Assembly (NCBI GenBank): GCA_937148845.1
Contig: CAKZRW010000067.1
Coordinates: 1 to 63,455, forward strand
DNA length: 63,455 nt
Direction: 5' to 3'
From: an uncultured Actinomycetes bacterium
Lineage (GTDB): Bacteria > Actinomycetota > Thermoleophilia > RBG-16-64-13
The position numbers and the translations under genes are program-made. Shown one piece after another: positions 46,434 through 55,090 of the stretch. The notes below the pieces were generated by a model. It searched no databases. It was given only the letters and a program-made list of their open reading frames with translations, and had not been told where the DNA came from. Position 1 is the first letter of the stretch. The number at the start of each line of letters is the position of its first letter.

Positions 46434-48938
46434 ATGAGACTCATCCGCCGCGCATCTACTCATGAGGTCTGGCCGCTCAGGCCTGACGCGCCTGCGGCCA
46501 CAAAGCTCGTTTACCTCGGGGTAGGTCTCGCCTCGGGCTCCGCTCCAGCTTATGAGATCGTCCTCACCCGCCTCTTCGCCATCGCTCAGGGCTATCACTT
46601 CGCTTTCTTGGTGGTGAGCCTCGCTCTCCTGGGCTTTGGCGCCAGTGGGACTGCTCTGGCCCTAGTGGGCCGAGATACGCGACCGCTTTCCCCGAGCAGT
46701 CTCCCGCTTCTTTCCGCCTTTCTCGCTGCTTCTTTCCCCCTCGCCTACCTGGTGGCCGACTACCTACCGGTGGATCCCTACCGCTTGGCCTGGAGCCTGG
46801 GACAGTCCTTTTGGTTGGCCGGGTATCTCCTCGCCCTGGCCGTCCCTTTCTTCCTGGCCGGTACTGTCCAAGGCTTGGCTCTTTCGTTATGGAGTAGAAG
46901 CGCGACCCGGATCTACGCGGCCAGCCTTGCCGGCTCGGCCTTCGGCTGTGGAGCGGCCCTTGGGGTCTTGAGCGGCGTCACCGCCGAACGGTCCTTGCTC
47001 GTCATCGCTCTGCTTGGCACTGGCGCCACGCTCGCCTTCGCTCTGGCCAGACCGCCGCTCTGCCCGCTCCGTAGCTGGCGGGGAGGGCCGACCGTAGCGA
47101 TCGCGGGCAGCCTGGTGATAGCTGCGGGTCTCGCCCTCTGGCAGGCTCCCTCCTGGTTCGACCTGCGTCTCTCCCCTTACAAGACCCTCGCCCAGATCCT
47201 GCGCTACCCGGACGCACAAGTGGTCGACCAGCGTTCCGATGCTTTCGCGCGCATAGACGTCATCAAGAGTACCAGTCTGCGCTCGGCACCCGGGCTCAGC
47301 CTTGGTTTTCAGGGAGCATTCCCAGAGCAGATCGGGCTGGTGGTAGATGCCGACAACCTCTACACCTTGACACCCCGGGATCAGGTGTCCCGGCAGCTGC
47401 TCGACGCCCTTCCCGTGGCCCTACCCTTCGCCCTGCGACCTGATAGCCAGGTACTGATCATCGAGCCGGGAGGGGGCTTGGATGTCTGGGCGGCCCTCGC
47501 CGGCAGGGCTCGTTCTATCACCGTAGTCGACAAGAACCCGGCTTTGGTGGAGACCATCCGGCAGCAACCAGGTAATCCCTATGCGGAGCCGGGCGTGCGA
47601 GTTGTGACCACAGACCCCCGCGGTTTCCTGGCCCGCACCGCCACCCGCTACGACCTCATCGACCTCGCCCTGAGTACCAACTTCCGCCCAGTGACCGCAG
47701 GAGCCTTCACCCTTTCCGAAGACTATGCCTACACGGTGGAGGCCTTTCGCGCCTACCTGGACCGACTCACCCCTCGAGGGATCCTCGTGGTGCAGCGCTG
47801 GCTGCAGCTTCCACCTTCGGAAGAACTGCAGGCCGGGGCTCTCCTCGTCGAGGCGCTTTACCAAACGGGCGTGAGCCGAGCGGACGAGCACCTGGTGGCG
47901 CTGCGTTCCTTCAATACCATGCTCCTGTTGGCGAAGACGGAACCATGGACCGCGGAGGAGATTGACCAGGTCAGAGAATTCGCGACGAGCCGCCAGTTCG
48001 ACTTGGTCCATTGTCCCGGCCTCAAGCCCGAGGAAACCAACCGCTTCCAGCGACTGCAGTCCGACGTCTACTACGAGTCCTTTAGCAAGTTGCTCGACTC
48101 TCCTGGTCAGCTTTTCGCCGACTATGACTACGACGTCAGACCTCCCCGTGACGACCGCCCCTTCTTCTTTCACTTCTTCAAGTGGCGGCAACTCCCCACG
48201 CTCATCGGCCTCCTAGGCAAGACTTGGCAGCCCTTCGGGGGGACGGGCTACCTCCTCCTGCTAGGACTGCTGGGAGCGGTGGTGGTCATGGCCTTATTCT
48301 TGATCTTGTTGCCGGTCCTGGTCCTCGCCAAACGGGACCGGCTGGCGACCGCAGCGAGCCAGGGGGAAGGCCCCTCTTCAGCCACCCGCCTGTCCCGCTG
48401 GCGCCTCGTAGCTTACTTCTCTGCTGTCGGGTTAGGGTTCCTCCTGGTGGAGATCCCCCTCATCCAGCGCTTCGTGCTCTTGCTCGACTTCCCCGTGCAC
48501 GCCTTCACAATGGTGCTGTTCGGGCTGCTCGTCTTCTCAGGGGTGGGCAGTCTGCTCGCTGAGCGGGTGCCGTGGCGCGCAGCCCTTCTTTTGCTAGCTG
48601 GCCTCATAGTAGCCTATGCCTTGCTGCTCGACCGGGTGGTCTCGTGGCTGCTGCCCTATCCTCTGGCCCTCCGTCTGGGCGTGGCACCGGTCCTTCTTGC
48701 CCCGCTCGGTCTGTTGCTCGGCATCCCCTTTCCCCGCGGCATCGCTCTTCTGCATGCAAGAGCCCACGCCTACATCCCTCTGGCTTGGGGGGTGAACGGA
48801 TTCACCTCCACCCTTTCCGCCATTCTGGCCACCTTGATCGCGCTCTCCTTTGGGTTCCGGTGGGTGCTGCTGGCTGGCGCTCTCGCGTACCTTTGCGCCT
48901 TGAGCCTGGTCCCGCTCTCTTCCCCGCGCCGTCGCTGA
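46434..48938 (+). CDS. Multi-span membrane protein with spermidine-synthase-like domain
   Basis: About 834 aa. The N-terminal third has about seven TM helices (KLVYLGVGLASGSAPAYEIV onward). A soluble Rossmann domain follows with EPGGGLDVWAALAG and VVDKNPALVET, typical of spermidine-synthase-like methyltransferase folds, then YDLIDLAL and DDRPFFFHFF. The C-terminal third again has about seven TM helices. Such fused SpeE-like transporters are widespread and uncharacterised. I choose ATG 46434, but it lacks a clear Shine-Dalgarno site, and the frame is open to 46278. Confidence 0.75.
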   Translation: MRLIRRASTHEVWPLRPDAPAATKLVYLGVGLASGSAPAYEIVLTRLFAIAQGYHFAFLVVSLALLGFGASGTALALVGRDTRPLSPSSLPLLSAFLAASFPLAYLVADYLPVDPYRLAWSLGQSFWLAGYLLALAVPFFLAGTVQGLALSLWSRSATRIYAASLAGSAFGCGAALGVLSGVTAERSLLVIALLGTGATLAFALARPPLCPLRSWRGGPTVAIAGSLVIAAGLALWQAPSWFDLRLSPYKTLAQILRYPDAQVVDQRSDAFARIDVIKSTSLRSAPGLSLGFQGAFPEQIGLVVDADNLYTLTPRDQVSRQLLDALPVALPFALRPDSQVLIIEPGGGLDVWAALAGRARSITVVDKNPALVETIRQQPGNPYAEPGVRVVTTDPRGFLARTATRYDLIDLALSTNFRPVTAGAFTLSEDYAYTVEAFRAYLDRLTPRGILVVQRWLQLPPSEELQAGALLVEALYQTGVSRADEHLVALRSFNTMLLLAKTEPWTAEEIDQVREFATSRQFDLVHCPGLKPEETNRFQRLQSDVYYESFSKLLDSPGQLFADYDYDVRPPRDDRPFFFHFFKWRQLPTLIGLLGKTWQPFGGTGYLLLLGLLGAVVVMALFLILLPVLVLAKRDRLATAASQGEGPSSATRLSRWRLVAYFSAVGLGFLLVEIPLIQRFVLLLDFPVHAFTMVLFGLLVFSGVGSLLAERVPWRAALLLLAGLIVAYALLLDRVVSWLLPYPLALRLGVAPVLLAPLGLLLGIPFPRGIALLHARAHAYIPLAWGVNGFTSTLSAILATLIALSFGFRWVLLAGALAYLCALSLVPLSSPRRR

Positions 48939-48943
48939 AAAGG

Positions 48944-49747
48944 TCAACGCCCGCCCCGCACCAGGGGCACGAAGATGACGCCGGTGATGTTCTCGGAGAC
49001 CACCTCCCCACCGCTCTTGGTGATCCGCCACAGAGTCTGATAGCCGCCTGGGGGCCCCACCGGGATGACCAGACGTCCCCCGTCCTTCAACTGCTCGATC
49101 AGCGGGGGCGGCACGTGGTCAGGAGCTGCGGTGACGATGATGGCATCGAAGGGAGCATGATCCGGCCAGCCGTAGTAGCCGTCGGCGGTCTTGGTGTGGA
49201 TCTGGGTGTATCCCAGACGCTGGAGACGCTCCGCTGCGCTGGCCGCCAGCTCAGGGATGATCTCTACCGTATAGACCTCGTCGGTCAACTGGGCTAGCAC
49301 TGCCGCCTGGTAGCCGGAGCCGGTCCCGATCTCGAGCACCTTGTCTCCCCGCTCGACGGCAAGCAGCTCCGTCATGAGCGCCACGATGTAGGGTTGACTG
49401 ATGGTCTGGCCGTAGCCGATAGGCAGGGGATGGTCGTCATAGGCCTGCTCGACCTCTTCGGGGGGGACGAACTCATGGCGTGGCACTTGCTCCATGGCCG
49501 CCAAGACTTCCGGGTTTTCAATCCCCCTGATCGCGATCTGGTATTTGACCATGGCTCGCCGCGCCTCGAGGTAGAGGTCGGCGCTCGCCGGTTCGCTTAC
49601 GGAGGTCTCCGTCCCTGCAGAGTGCTCGGCTGGGGACTCACGGCACGCCATGACCCACCAACCAACCCCAAGTAGGGCCGCAAGCAACGCTGGCGCCAGC
49701 CCTCTGGCCAGCGAAAGCCGGGGTGCCGAGCTAGACCGAGACATCAT
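48944..49747 (-). CDS. pcm: Exported (lipoprotein-type) protein-L-isoaspartate O-methyltransferase
   Basis: A 267-aa protein. The catalytic domain is a clear Pcm: PRHEFVPPEEVEQAYDDHPL, GYGQTISQPYIVALM, LEIGTGSGYQAAVLAQL (SAM site) and VTAAPDHVPPPLIEQLKDGG. Unusually, it is preceded by a signal sequence ending in WVMACRESP, which fits a lipobox, then a Ser/Thr/Glu linker. If exported, it would repair or modify proteins outside the membrane, where SAM supply is a problem. The ATG at 49747 follows a TATACT box by 4 bp, suggesting a leaderless mRNA. The longer open frame to 49954 crosses the next promoter region and is rejected. Confidence 0.88.
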   Translation of the reverse strand: MMSRSSSAPRLSLARGLAPALLAALLGVGWWVMACRESPAEHSAGTETSVSEPASADLYLEARRAMVKYQIAIRGIENPEVLAAMEQVPRHEFVPPEEVEQAYDDHPLPIGYGQTISQPYIVALMTELLAVERGDKVLEIGTGSGYQAAVLAQLTDEVYTVEIIPELAASAAERLQRLGYTQIHTKTADGYYGWPDHAPFDAIIVTAAPDHVPPPLIEQLKDGGRLVIPVGPPGGYQTLWRITKSGGEVVSENITGVIFVPLVRGGR

Positions 49748-49828
49748 TACAAGTATACTCGCCAGGCGTGTGAGCCCGGCGGGCAGCGATACCCCTGAGC
49801 GGTCCGGCTCGCGTGCTACCCTACCGCC

Positions 49829-50512
49829 ATGAACCCACTCAGCTCCGGAAGACGAGGACGGATCCTGGCTCTGGTCGGGGTAGTCATCCTCTTCGCCATC
49901 GTGATCGGCGGGCTGCTCCCCAACCTGGTCATCATGGGATTGGCGGCTTCGCACGTAGTGCCCGACCCCGAGGCGGCCCCTTCAGCCCAGGTCGCCATCG
50001 TGCTGGGGGCCAAGGTCTACCCCGACGGCTCTCCCTCGCCCATGTTGGCCGACCGCCTCGAAACCGCCGTCGCCTTGTACAAACAGGGAAAAGTGCGCAA
50101 GCTTCTCCTCTCTGGGGACCACGGCCAGAAGACCTACGATGAAGTGAACGCCATGCTGCAGTACGTACTCGCGAGCGGAGTGCCCTCTCCAGACGTGTTC
50201 ACCGATCACGCCGGATTCAGCACCTACGAGACGATGTACCGGGCCCGGGACGTGTTCCAGGTCACTCAGGCCCTGGTGGTCACTCAGCGTTTCCATCTTG
50301 CCCGGGCTGTGTACACGGCCCGCTGCCTGGGTCTGGAGGCCACGGGAGTGGAAGCCGACCTTCGCCCCTATTTCGACGAGACCCGCTTCTCTCTCAGGGA
50401 GTGGCCCGCCCGGATGAAGGCTTTCCTTGAGTTGCACCTGACCAAGCCGGAACCTACCTACCTGGGCCCGCCCCTTCCTATCGATGGCGACGGGCGGGCC
50501 ACGCGGGGATGA
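49829..50512 (+). CDS. SanA/YdcF-like DUF218 membrane protein
   Basis: A 227-aa protein. One N-terminal TM helix (ILALVGVVILFAIVIGGLL) anchors an extracytoplasmic DUF218 domain: AIVLGAKVYPDGSPSPMLADR, KLLLSGDHGQKTYDEVNAM and LVVTQRFHLARAVYTARCLG. In enterobacteria SanA affects envelope permeability to vancomycin, and its enzymatic role is not established. It is divergent from pcm and lies 12 nt before the HAD gene. Confidence 0.88.
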   Translation: MNPLSSGRRGRILALVGVVILFAIVIGGLLPNLVIMGLAASHVVPDPEAAPSAQVAIVLGAKVYPDGSPSPMLADRLETAVALYKQGKVRKLLLSGDHGQKTYDEVNAMLQYVLASGVPSPDVFTDHAGFSTYETMYRARDVFQVTQALVVTQRFHLARAVYTARCLGLEATGVEADLRPYFDETRFSLREWPARMKAFLELHLTKPEPTYLGPPLPIDGDGRATRG

Positions 50513-50524
50513 AGGAGTGGCTCC

Positions 50525-51337
50525 ATGGACCTTTCGCTGAACCTCTCGCAGCGTTCTCGAGCCGAAGCGCGACCACGACGGCTGGTCACCATCACTTTCG
50601 ACCTCTGGAACACCATCTACTCCGCCGATGGACCGACAGGGGCAGTGGTGCGTTCGGCCCGCATGAGACTGGTGAAGCAGGCTCTCGCTCAACATGGTCT
50701 CCAGCCGGGCGAGCCGGAGGTGGAGGCCGCGTATCGCAGCGGTTACGATGCCTATATGGCAGCCTGGACCAGCGGCCGTCATTTCGGCGCCCGCGAACAG
50801 GTCCTTCACATTCTGAGCTACTTTGAGCTGCCTGAGGCGGCCCATGACCAAGAAGTGATAAAGGAGACCGCTCAAGCTATCGAGGAGACAGCCCGTCTTT
50901 GCCCGCCGACGCTTCTACCGGGCGTTCGCGAGGTGATCCCAGCCCTCGCTGCAGCTGGTTACCGCTTGGGCCTCATCTCCGACACCAGTCTCACTCCAGG
51001 ACGCGTCCTTCGGGAGTTTCTTGAAAAGGACGGTCTGGCCGAGCACTTCACGGCGCTTACCTTCTCGGATGAGACCGGTTTCCCCAAACCCGATCCCCGG
51101 ATGTTCCGGCTCACTCTCGCCAGCCTCGGCTGCGAAGAGGACCCGGCAGTGGCTCCCGGCGAAGCTGCTCACATAGGCGATACTCCCCGCACGGACATCG
51201 CCGGCGCCCAAGCCGTAGGGATGATCGCCGTGCGCTACACAGGAGTGAACGACCACCAAGAACCGCCGCCGGCCGATTTCGTCATCGGCCATCATAGGGA
51301 GCTGCCCGAGCTGTTACTGCGCCTAGAAAAGAGATAG
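50525..51337 (+). CDS. HAD-superfamily hydrolase
   Basis: A 270-aa class I HAD fold. Motif I is ITFDLWNT, with the nucleophile Asp but Asn replacing the usual second Asp (as in some dehalogenase-like members). Motif II is LISDTSL, motif III Lys in GFPKPDPRMF, and motif IV GDTPRTDIAGA. Substrate unknown; probably a small phosphate ester. The ATG has AAGGAG upstream and it probably forms an operon with the SanA-like gene. Confidence 0.88.
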   Translation: MDLSLNLSQRSRAEARPRRLVTITFDLWNTIYSADGPTGAVVRSARMRLVKQALAQHGLQPGEPEVEAAYRSGYDAYMAAWTSGRHFGAREQVLHILSYFELPEAAHDQEVIKETAQAIEETARLCPPTLLPGVREVIPALAAAGYRLGLISDTSLTPGRVLREFLEKDGLAEHFTALTFSDETGFPKPDPRMFRLTLASLGCEEDPAVAPGEAAHIGDTPRTDIAGAQAVGMIAVRYTGVNDHQEPPPADFVIGHHRELPELLLRLEKR

Positions 51338-51390
51338 CTCCCGGCCCCGTTCGCAGACCCGGAGAAACTGCAGTTGGCGCGACGGGACCC

Positions 51391-51484
51391 TGGTCTGCGG
51401 GCAAGGTCCTAGGTTCGGGGGCAAGGCGCCAGGTTTAGCGCAGGGGGCTAGGTTCACGGGGAAACGTCCTGGGTTCGGCAGGAA
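51391..51484. repeat. Degenerate ~20-bp tandem repeats (4-5 copies)
   Basis: The array reads roughly CAAGGTCCTAGGTTCGGGGG, repeated with drift at a spacing of about 18-21 bp. It lies in the 271-bp gap between the HAD gene and the hemerythrin gene, 25 bp before that gene's -10 box. On the opposite strand the unit contains CTTGCCCCCGAACC, recalling CTTGGCGGACGAAC of the 37.7-kb array. Confidence 0.6.
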
Positions 51485-51508
51485 TGTTTAGTAACTCAAT
51501 AAGCTTAG

Positions 51509-51514
51509 TATAAT
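51509..51514 (+). promoter_or_regulatory. Consensus -10 box TATAAT of the hemerythrin gene
   Basis: A perfect TATAAT, about 95 bp before the GTG start, in an AT-rich island inside otherwise GC-rich sequence. The -35 region is weak (TTTAGT at 51487-51492), so activator dependence is possible. Confidence 0.55.
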
Positions 51515-51608
51515 ATAGGCGAGTGAGAGCGTAACGGATTGAAGACCACCACAAGCCTGAGGGGAAGCGCGCCCGACGGCAAGCGGAGGCAGAGGCAAGG
51601 GAGCGCGA

Positions 51609-52706
51609 GTGGACTCATCGACAGTGGAGTCGTCGGTGGTGGGGCCATCGGCGGTGGAGCCAGCTGCAGTGAAACGAGCGACAGCAGAATCTTCGGTAGC
51701 ACGGCAGCCCGCTCCGGAGCAGTACGCGGCGGGGCAGCCAGAAACTGAGCCAGTCACAGGCCCAGTTTGGCTTGACCTTCCCATCAAGGAAATCATCGAG
51801 CGCTATCCAGAGGTGGGGAATGTCCTCAGCACGTTCGGGGTAGGCTGCGTCGACTGCACTGTGGGGTCCTGTCTCCTGCGCGACATTGTCTCCATTCATG
51901 ATCTTTCGACTGAGGACGAAGAGGCGCTCCTCGAGCGCCTGTCGGTCATCCTCTCCCCTGGCCGACCGCTTCGTATAACGTCTTCGGCAAGGACCGGCGA
52001 ACCGGGAGCCGCCGTCCGCCCGAAACAGAGCGGAGGCCAGGCTGCGACCCCAAGCTACTCACCACCTGTCAGGCAGCTGGTCCAGGAACACGTGCTCATC
52101 ATGCGCTGGGTGAACCTGGTGCCGCGCCTGCTGCGGGTGATAGACCTCGCCGAGTGCGAGCACCGTGGTTGGATCCGGCAAGGCATCGACTTCATCCGTT
52201 CCTACGCCGACCACTTCCACCATGCCAAGGAGGAAGACATCCTTTTCAATTACTTCGATGAGGGCAAGGACATCATCCAGGTGATGTTGAGCGAGCACGA
52301 GACGGCGCGGGCACACGTGCGAGCAGCAGAAGCCGCCCTGACCGCTGGTGATCTGCAAGGGGTCACCGACCATCTCCAGGCCTACGCGGAGCTGCTCGCT
52401 GAACACATCAGCAAAGAGGACGACATCCTCTACCCGTGGATGGACCGGCAGCTGAGCACGGGCCAAGTAGGTGAGATGTTCAGGCGATTCGCGGAGGTGG
52501 ATAGTACGGCAGACGCAGGCACAACCCACACGGTCGGATTGCAAGGCGTGTCCGTCCGTCAAGACGCAGCCGACTCTCCAGAGGCGGCACCGTCCCACGA
52601 GGGCCAGGGGCTTCCCGGGAGTCGGTTCACGCAACGATGTACCCAGTTGATCGCAGACATCGAAGAGTTCGTTGCTCGACGTGAAGAAAGCGAAGGTGGA
52701 GTATGA
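51609..52706 (+). CDS. DUF1858 + hemerythrin-domain protein
   Basis: A 365-aa protein. After a 48-residue Ser/Val/Ala-rich, simple-sequence N-terminus comes a DUF1858-type unit (LPIKEIIERYPEV) with CVDCTVGSCLL, a Cys cluster that may bind iron or zinc. Residues about 155-300 are an HHE hemerythrin domain with the di-iron His/Glu pattern VQEHVLIMRW, DHFHHAKEEDILF, LSEHETARAHV and LAEHISKEDDILYPW. Hemerythrin proteins of anaerobes bind O2, NO or iron. The GTG at 51609 has AAGGGAG upstream. It overlaps the next gene by 4 nt. Confidence 0.88.
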   Translation: MDSSTVESSVVGPSAVEPAAVKRATAESSVARQPAPEQYAAGQPETEPVTGPVWLDLPIKEIIERYPEVGNVLSTFGVGCVDCTVGSCLLRDIVSIHDLSTEDEEALLERLSVILSPGRPLRITSSARTGEPGAAVRPKQSGGQAATPSYSPPVRQLVQEHVLIMRWVNLVPRLLRVIDLAECEHRGWIRQGIDFIRSYADHFHHAKEEDILFNYFDEGKDIIQVMLSEHETARAHVRAAEAALTAGDLQGVTDHLQAYAELLAEHISKEDDILYPWMDRQLSTGQVGEMFRRFAEVDSTADAGTTHTVGLQGVSVRQDAADSPEAAPSHEGQGLPGSRFTQRCTQLIADIEEFVARREESEGGV

Positions 52707-53176
52707 GCCCTTTCGAAGGTTGCCCAGGTTCCCGGATCATGGACTTACGCAAACCAGAGACTACGGAGGAGTACGCCACGGGAGCGGTGACGCCTTCGCA
52801 GCTCAGACAGTGGCCCATCCAGCTGCACTTGGTGTCACCGGCCGCTCCCTACTTCCAGGGAGCCGACGTCCTGCTTGCGGCCGACTGCACCGCATTCGCG
52901 GTGGGCGGCTTCCACAATGACTTCCTCAAGGGCAAGTCGCTAGCTATCGCCTGCCCCAAACTGGACGAAGGGCAGGAAGAGTACGTGGAGAAGATCCGCG
53001 ACCTGATCGACGAGGCCAAGATCAACACTCTCACCACCGTGATCATGCAGGTGCCCTGTTGCCGGGGCCTGGTGGCCCTCGCCGAGGAAGCCGCCTCGCG
53101 CTCCTCGCGCAAAGTGCCCATCAAGGCCGTGGTGGTAAGTCTGCAGGGAGACGTCCTCTCCGAGGATTGGTTGTAG
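52703..53176 (+). CDS. Ferredoxin-associated iron-sulfur protein domain, N-terminally short
   Basis: A 157-aa protein matching the C-terminal region of ferredoxin-like proteins of anaerobes: LRQWPIQLHLVSPAAPYFQG, LLAADCTAFAVGGFHNDFLK, LAIACPKLDE and VIMQVPCCRGLV. The N-terminal dicluster CxxCxxC ferredoxin domain that usually precedes it is absent; the N-terminus is a short unrelated stretch. Conserved cysteines at DCTAF, CPKL and PCCRG may bind a cluster. Coupling (ATGA overlap) to the hemerythrin gene suggests a joint oxygen/NO defence role. Confidence 0.7.
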   Translation: MSPFEGCPGSRIMDLRKPETTEEYATGAVTPSQLRQWPIQLHLVSPAAPYFQGADVLLAADCTAFAVGGFHNDFLKGKSLAIACPKLDEGQEEYVEKIRDLIDEAKINTLTTVIMQVPCCRGLVALAEEAASRSSRKVPIKAVVVSLQGDVLSEDWL

Positions 53177-53202
53177 ACCCATCTCCTCTTCTCCCCACCC
53201 CC

Positions 53203-53233
53203 GGGGCCGTCCGCAAGGGCGGCCCCCTTTCTT
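53203..53233 (+). terminator. Rho-independent terminator
   Basis: GGGGCCGTCC-GCAA-GGGCGGCCCC (53203-53226) followed by a C-interrupted T-tract. It ends the hemerythrin operon and separates it from convergent mscS. Confidence 0.8.
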
Positions 53234-53259
53234 GGGCGGCAGGTCAGGTAGCCTTCCGG

Positions 53260-54105
53260 CTACCCCTCCGGTTCGAACCGGCGCTCAGCCAGTGCCTGCA
53301 CCCAGCGCAGACCCACCGGAGTGGCTATGCCTGGCAATCTCGCCAGAGCCGCCTCCCGGAGATCGACCGACATGGTCCAGGCCTTCGGCTGGTCGGCCGC
53401 CCAGGCCACCAGGCGCACGGTCACCCCGCGGTCGTCGGCATCGATGACCTGCACGACGGGTTCCGGCTCCGGGATGAACAGCGGATGGGCCCGCGCCAGC
53501 TCCAGAAGGAGCTGGCGCACCGCCTCGATTTCAGACCCGTACTCCAAGCGCAGGGCCACCAGCGCGGGCATCCGGGGATCAACCACACTGTAATTGCGGA
53601 TGGTGCGGTCAGAGAGCACCTTGTTGGGGATCACCAAGCGCCGGTTGTCCCACACGCGGATACGGGTGTAGAAGAGGCCGATAGACTCCACCGTTCCGAA
53701 CTCGTCCTCGATGAGCACATGATCGCCAAGACGGATGGGCTGGGCGAAGGCGATGATGACCCCTGAGACCAGGTTGGCGATGGTGGTCTGCGCGGCGAAG
53801 GCGACAGCGATGCCCACCACGCCGCCGGTGGCGAACATGGCCGTCGCCAGTTGGTTCAGCCGGGTGGACTTGATGAGCCAGAAGATCACCCCCAGAGCCA
53901 CGAAAAAGAGCACCACCGCCGACAACCTCTGGATCATGCGGAAGCGGGTGTAGGCGCCAGGATCGGTCTCGGCGAGATTCCGGCTCTTGGAGAAGCGGTT
54001 GATGGCGCGCTTGACGAGCTTGTACACAAGCCAGGCGCCCGCCAGCACGACCACTACCACGATGGCGTCGAAGAAGTAATCTTTGTTCTGTTGCCAGAAG
54101 CTCAT
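53260..54105 (-). CDS. MscS-family small-conductance mechanosensitive channel
   Basis: A 281-aa channel. TM helices lie near residues 11-30, 62-80 and 88-115. The pore helix and the beta-domain follow: GVVGIAVAFAAQTTIANLVSGV split around the pore, IRLGDHVLIEDEFGTVESIGL and TRIRVWDNRRLVIPN. The C-terminal alpha/beta vestibule is short but present. ATG 54105 is preferred; an in-frame GTG at 54117 adds four residues. Confidence 0.93.
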   Translation of the reverse strand: MSFWQQNKDYFFDAIVVVVVLAGAWLVYKLVKRAINRFSKSRNLAETDPGAYTRFRMIQRLSAVVLFFVALGVIFWLIKSTRLNQLATAMFATGGVVGIAVAFAAQTTIANLVSGVIIAFAQPIRLGDHVLIEDEFGTVESIGLFYTRIRVWDNRRLVIPNKVLSDRTIRNYSVVDPRMPALVALRLEYGSEIEAVRQLLLELARAHPLFIPEPEPVVQVIDADDRGVTVRLVAWAADQPKAWTMSVDLREAALARLPGIATPVGLRWVQALAERRFEPEG

Positions 54106-54319
54106 GCTCGCACCCACATGCCCACTCAGGCCGAACAGCGACCCCGAACCGGTTGCGCCCCTCAGAAGCTTGGCTCAACTATAGCGCGCCGAGCCCTCGC
54201 GAGGACAGGCGAGGCAGACGGCCACAGGCCGAGCCAGCCTACAGGCGTAGCTCGGGAGTCCCGTGGGAACTTAGACTGGAGGTGGTGTTCGTCGCCGCCG
54301 ACGTAGGGAGGACATGGCT

Positions 54320-55090
54320 ATGACCGACGAAGACCCTAGACCACAAGACGCCCGCCCTGCCGAAGACAGTCTGGCCGAATACCGGCGCAAGCGCGACTTC
54401 ACCCGCACGCCGGAGCCGGCAGCCGCCGCGCCGGCGCCGACCGCTCGGGCGCTAGGCTCGGCGGCTGCGACGCCCGCGGCCAGCGCGCCAAGCCTGGACG
54501 CTACCGACGGCGCGCGGGGCCGCATCTACGTCATCCACAAGCATGATGCGTCCCAGCTCCACTACGACTTGAGGCTCGAGCTTGGCGGGACGCTCAGATC
54601 GTGGGCCGTTCCCAAAGGGCCGTCTCTCGACCCAAGCGAGCGGCGATTAGCTGTGCAAGTGGAAGACCACCCCCTCGAATACGCCTCTTTCGAAGGGACC
54701 ATCCCCGAGGGCGAGTACGGGGCGGGGACCGTCATGGTCTGGGATATGGGCTGGTGGGAGCCCGATGAGGCCTGGATGAAAGAGTCCAAGGGCCACCAGG
54801 TCCTTGCGCCCGAGGAGGCTCTAGCCAAGGGGGACCTCAAGTTCATCTTGCACGGGCAGAAGCTGCAGGGAAGTTGGGCTCTCGTGCAGATGAAAGGCCG
54901 CGGAGCCAAGAACTGGTTGCTCATCAAGCACAAAGACGGGTACGCCCAGTCGGGAGTTGACATCACCGCGGCAGCCCCTGACTCCGCACTCAGCGGGCGC
55001 AGCCTGCAAGAGATAGCTGCCGGCGCGCCCCCGCGACCCCGGCAGGATGAAGCGGCGGTGGGGGGAGGGCCCGATTCCAGTGGTCCGTGA
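54320..55090 (+). CDS. LigD-type 3'-phosphoesterase (stand-alone PE domain)
   Basis: A 256-aa protein. After an Ala/Pro-rich linker, residues about 65-215 form the LigD PE domain: VIHKHDASQLHYDLRLELGG, AVPKGPSLDPSERRLAVQV, HPLEYASFEGTIPEGEYGAG and KNWLLIKHKD. The His and Asp/Glu metal ligands are present. It cleans 3' ends for end joining. The ATG at 54320 has GGAGG at 8 nt; the ATG at 54314 is too close. No Ku or ATP ligase domain is in the window. Confidence 0.9.
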   Translation: MTDEDPRPQDARPAEDSLAEYRRKRDFTRTPEPAAAAPAPTARALGSAAATPAASAPSLDATDGARGRIYVIHKHDASQLHYDLRLELGGTLRSWAVPKGPSLDPSERRLAVQVEDHPLEYASFEGTIPEGEYGAGTVMVWDMGWWEPDEAWMKESKGHQVLAPEEALAKGDLKFILHGQKLQGSWALVQMKGRGAKNWLLIKHKDGYAQSGVDITAAAPDSALSGRSLQEIAAGAPPRPRQDEAAVGGGPDSSGP

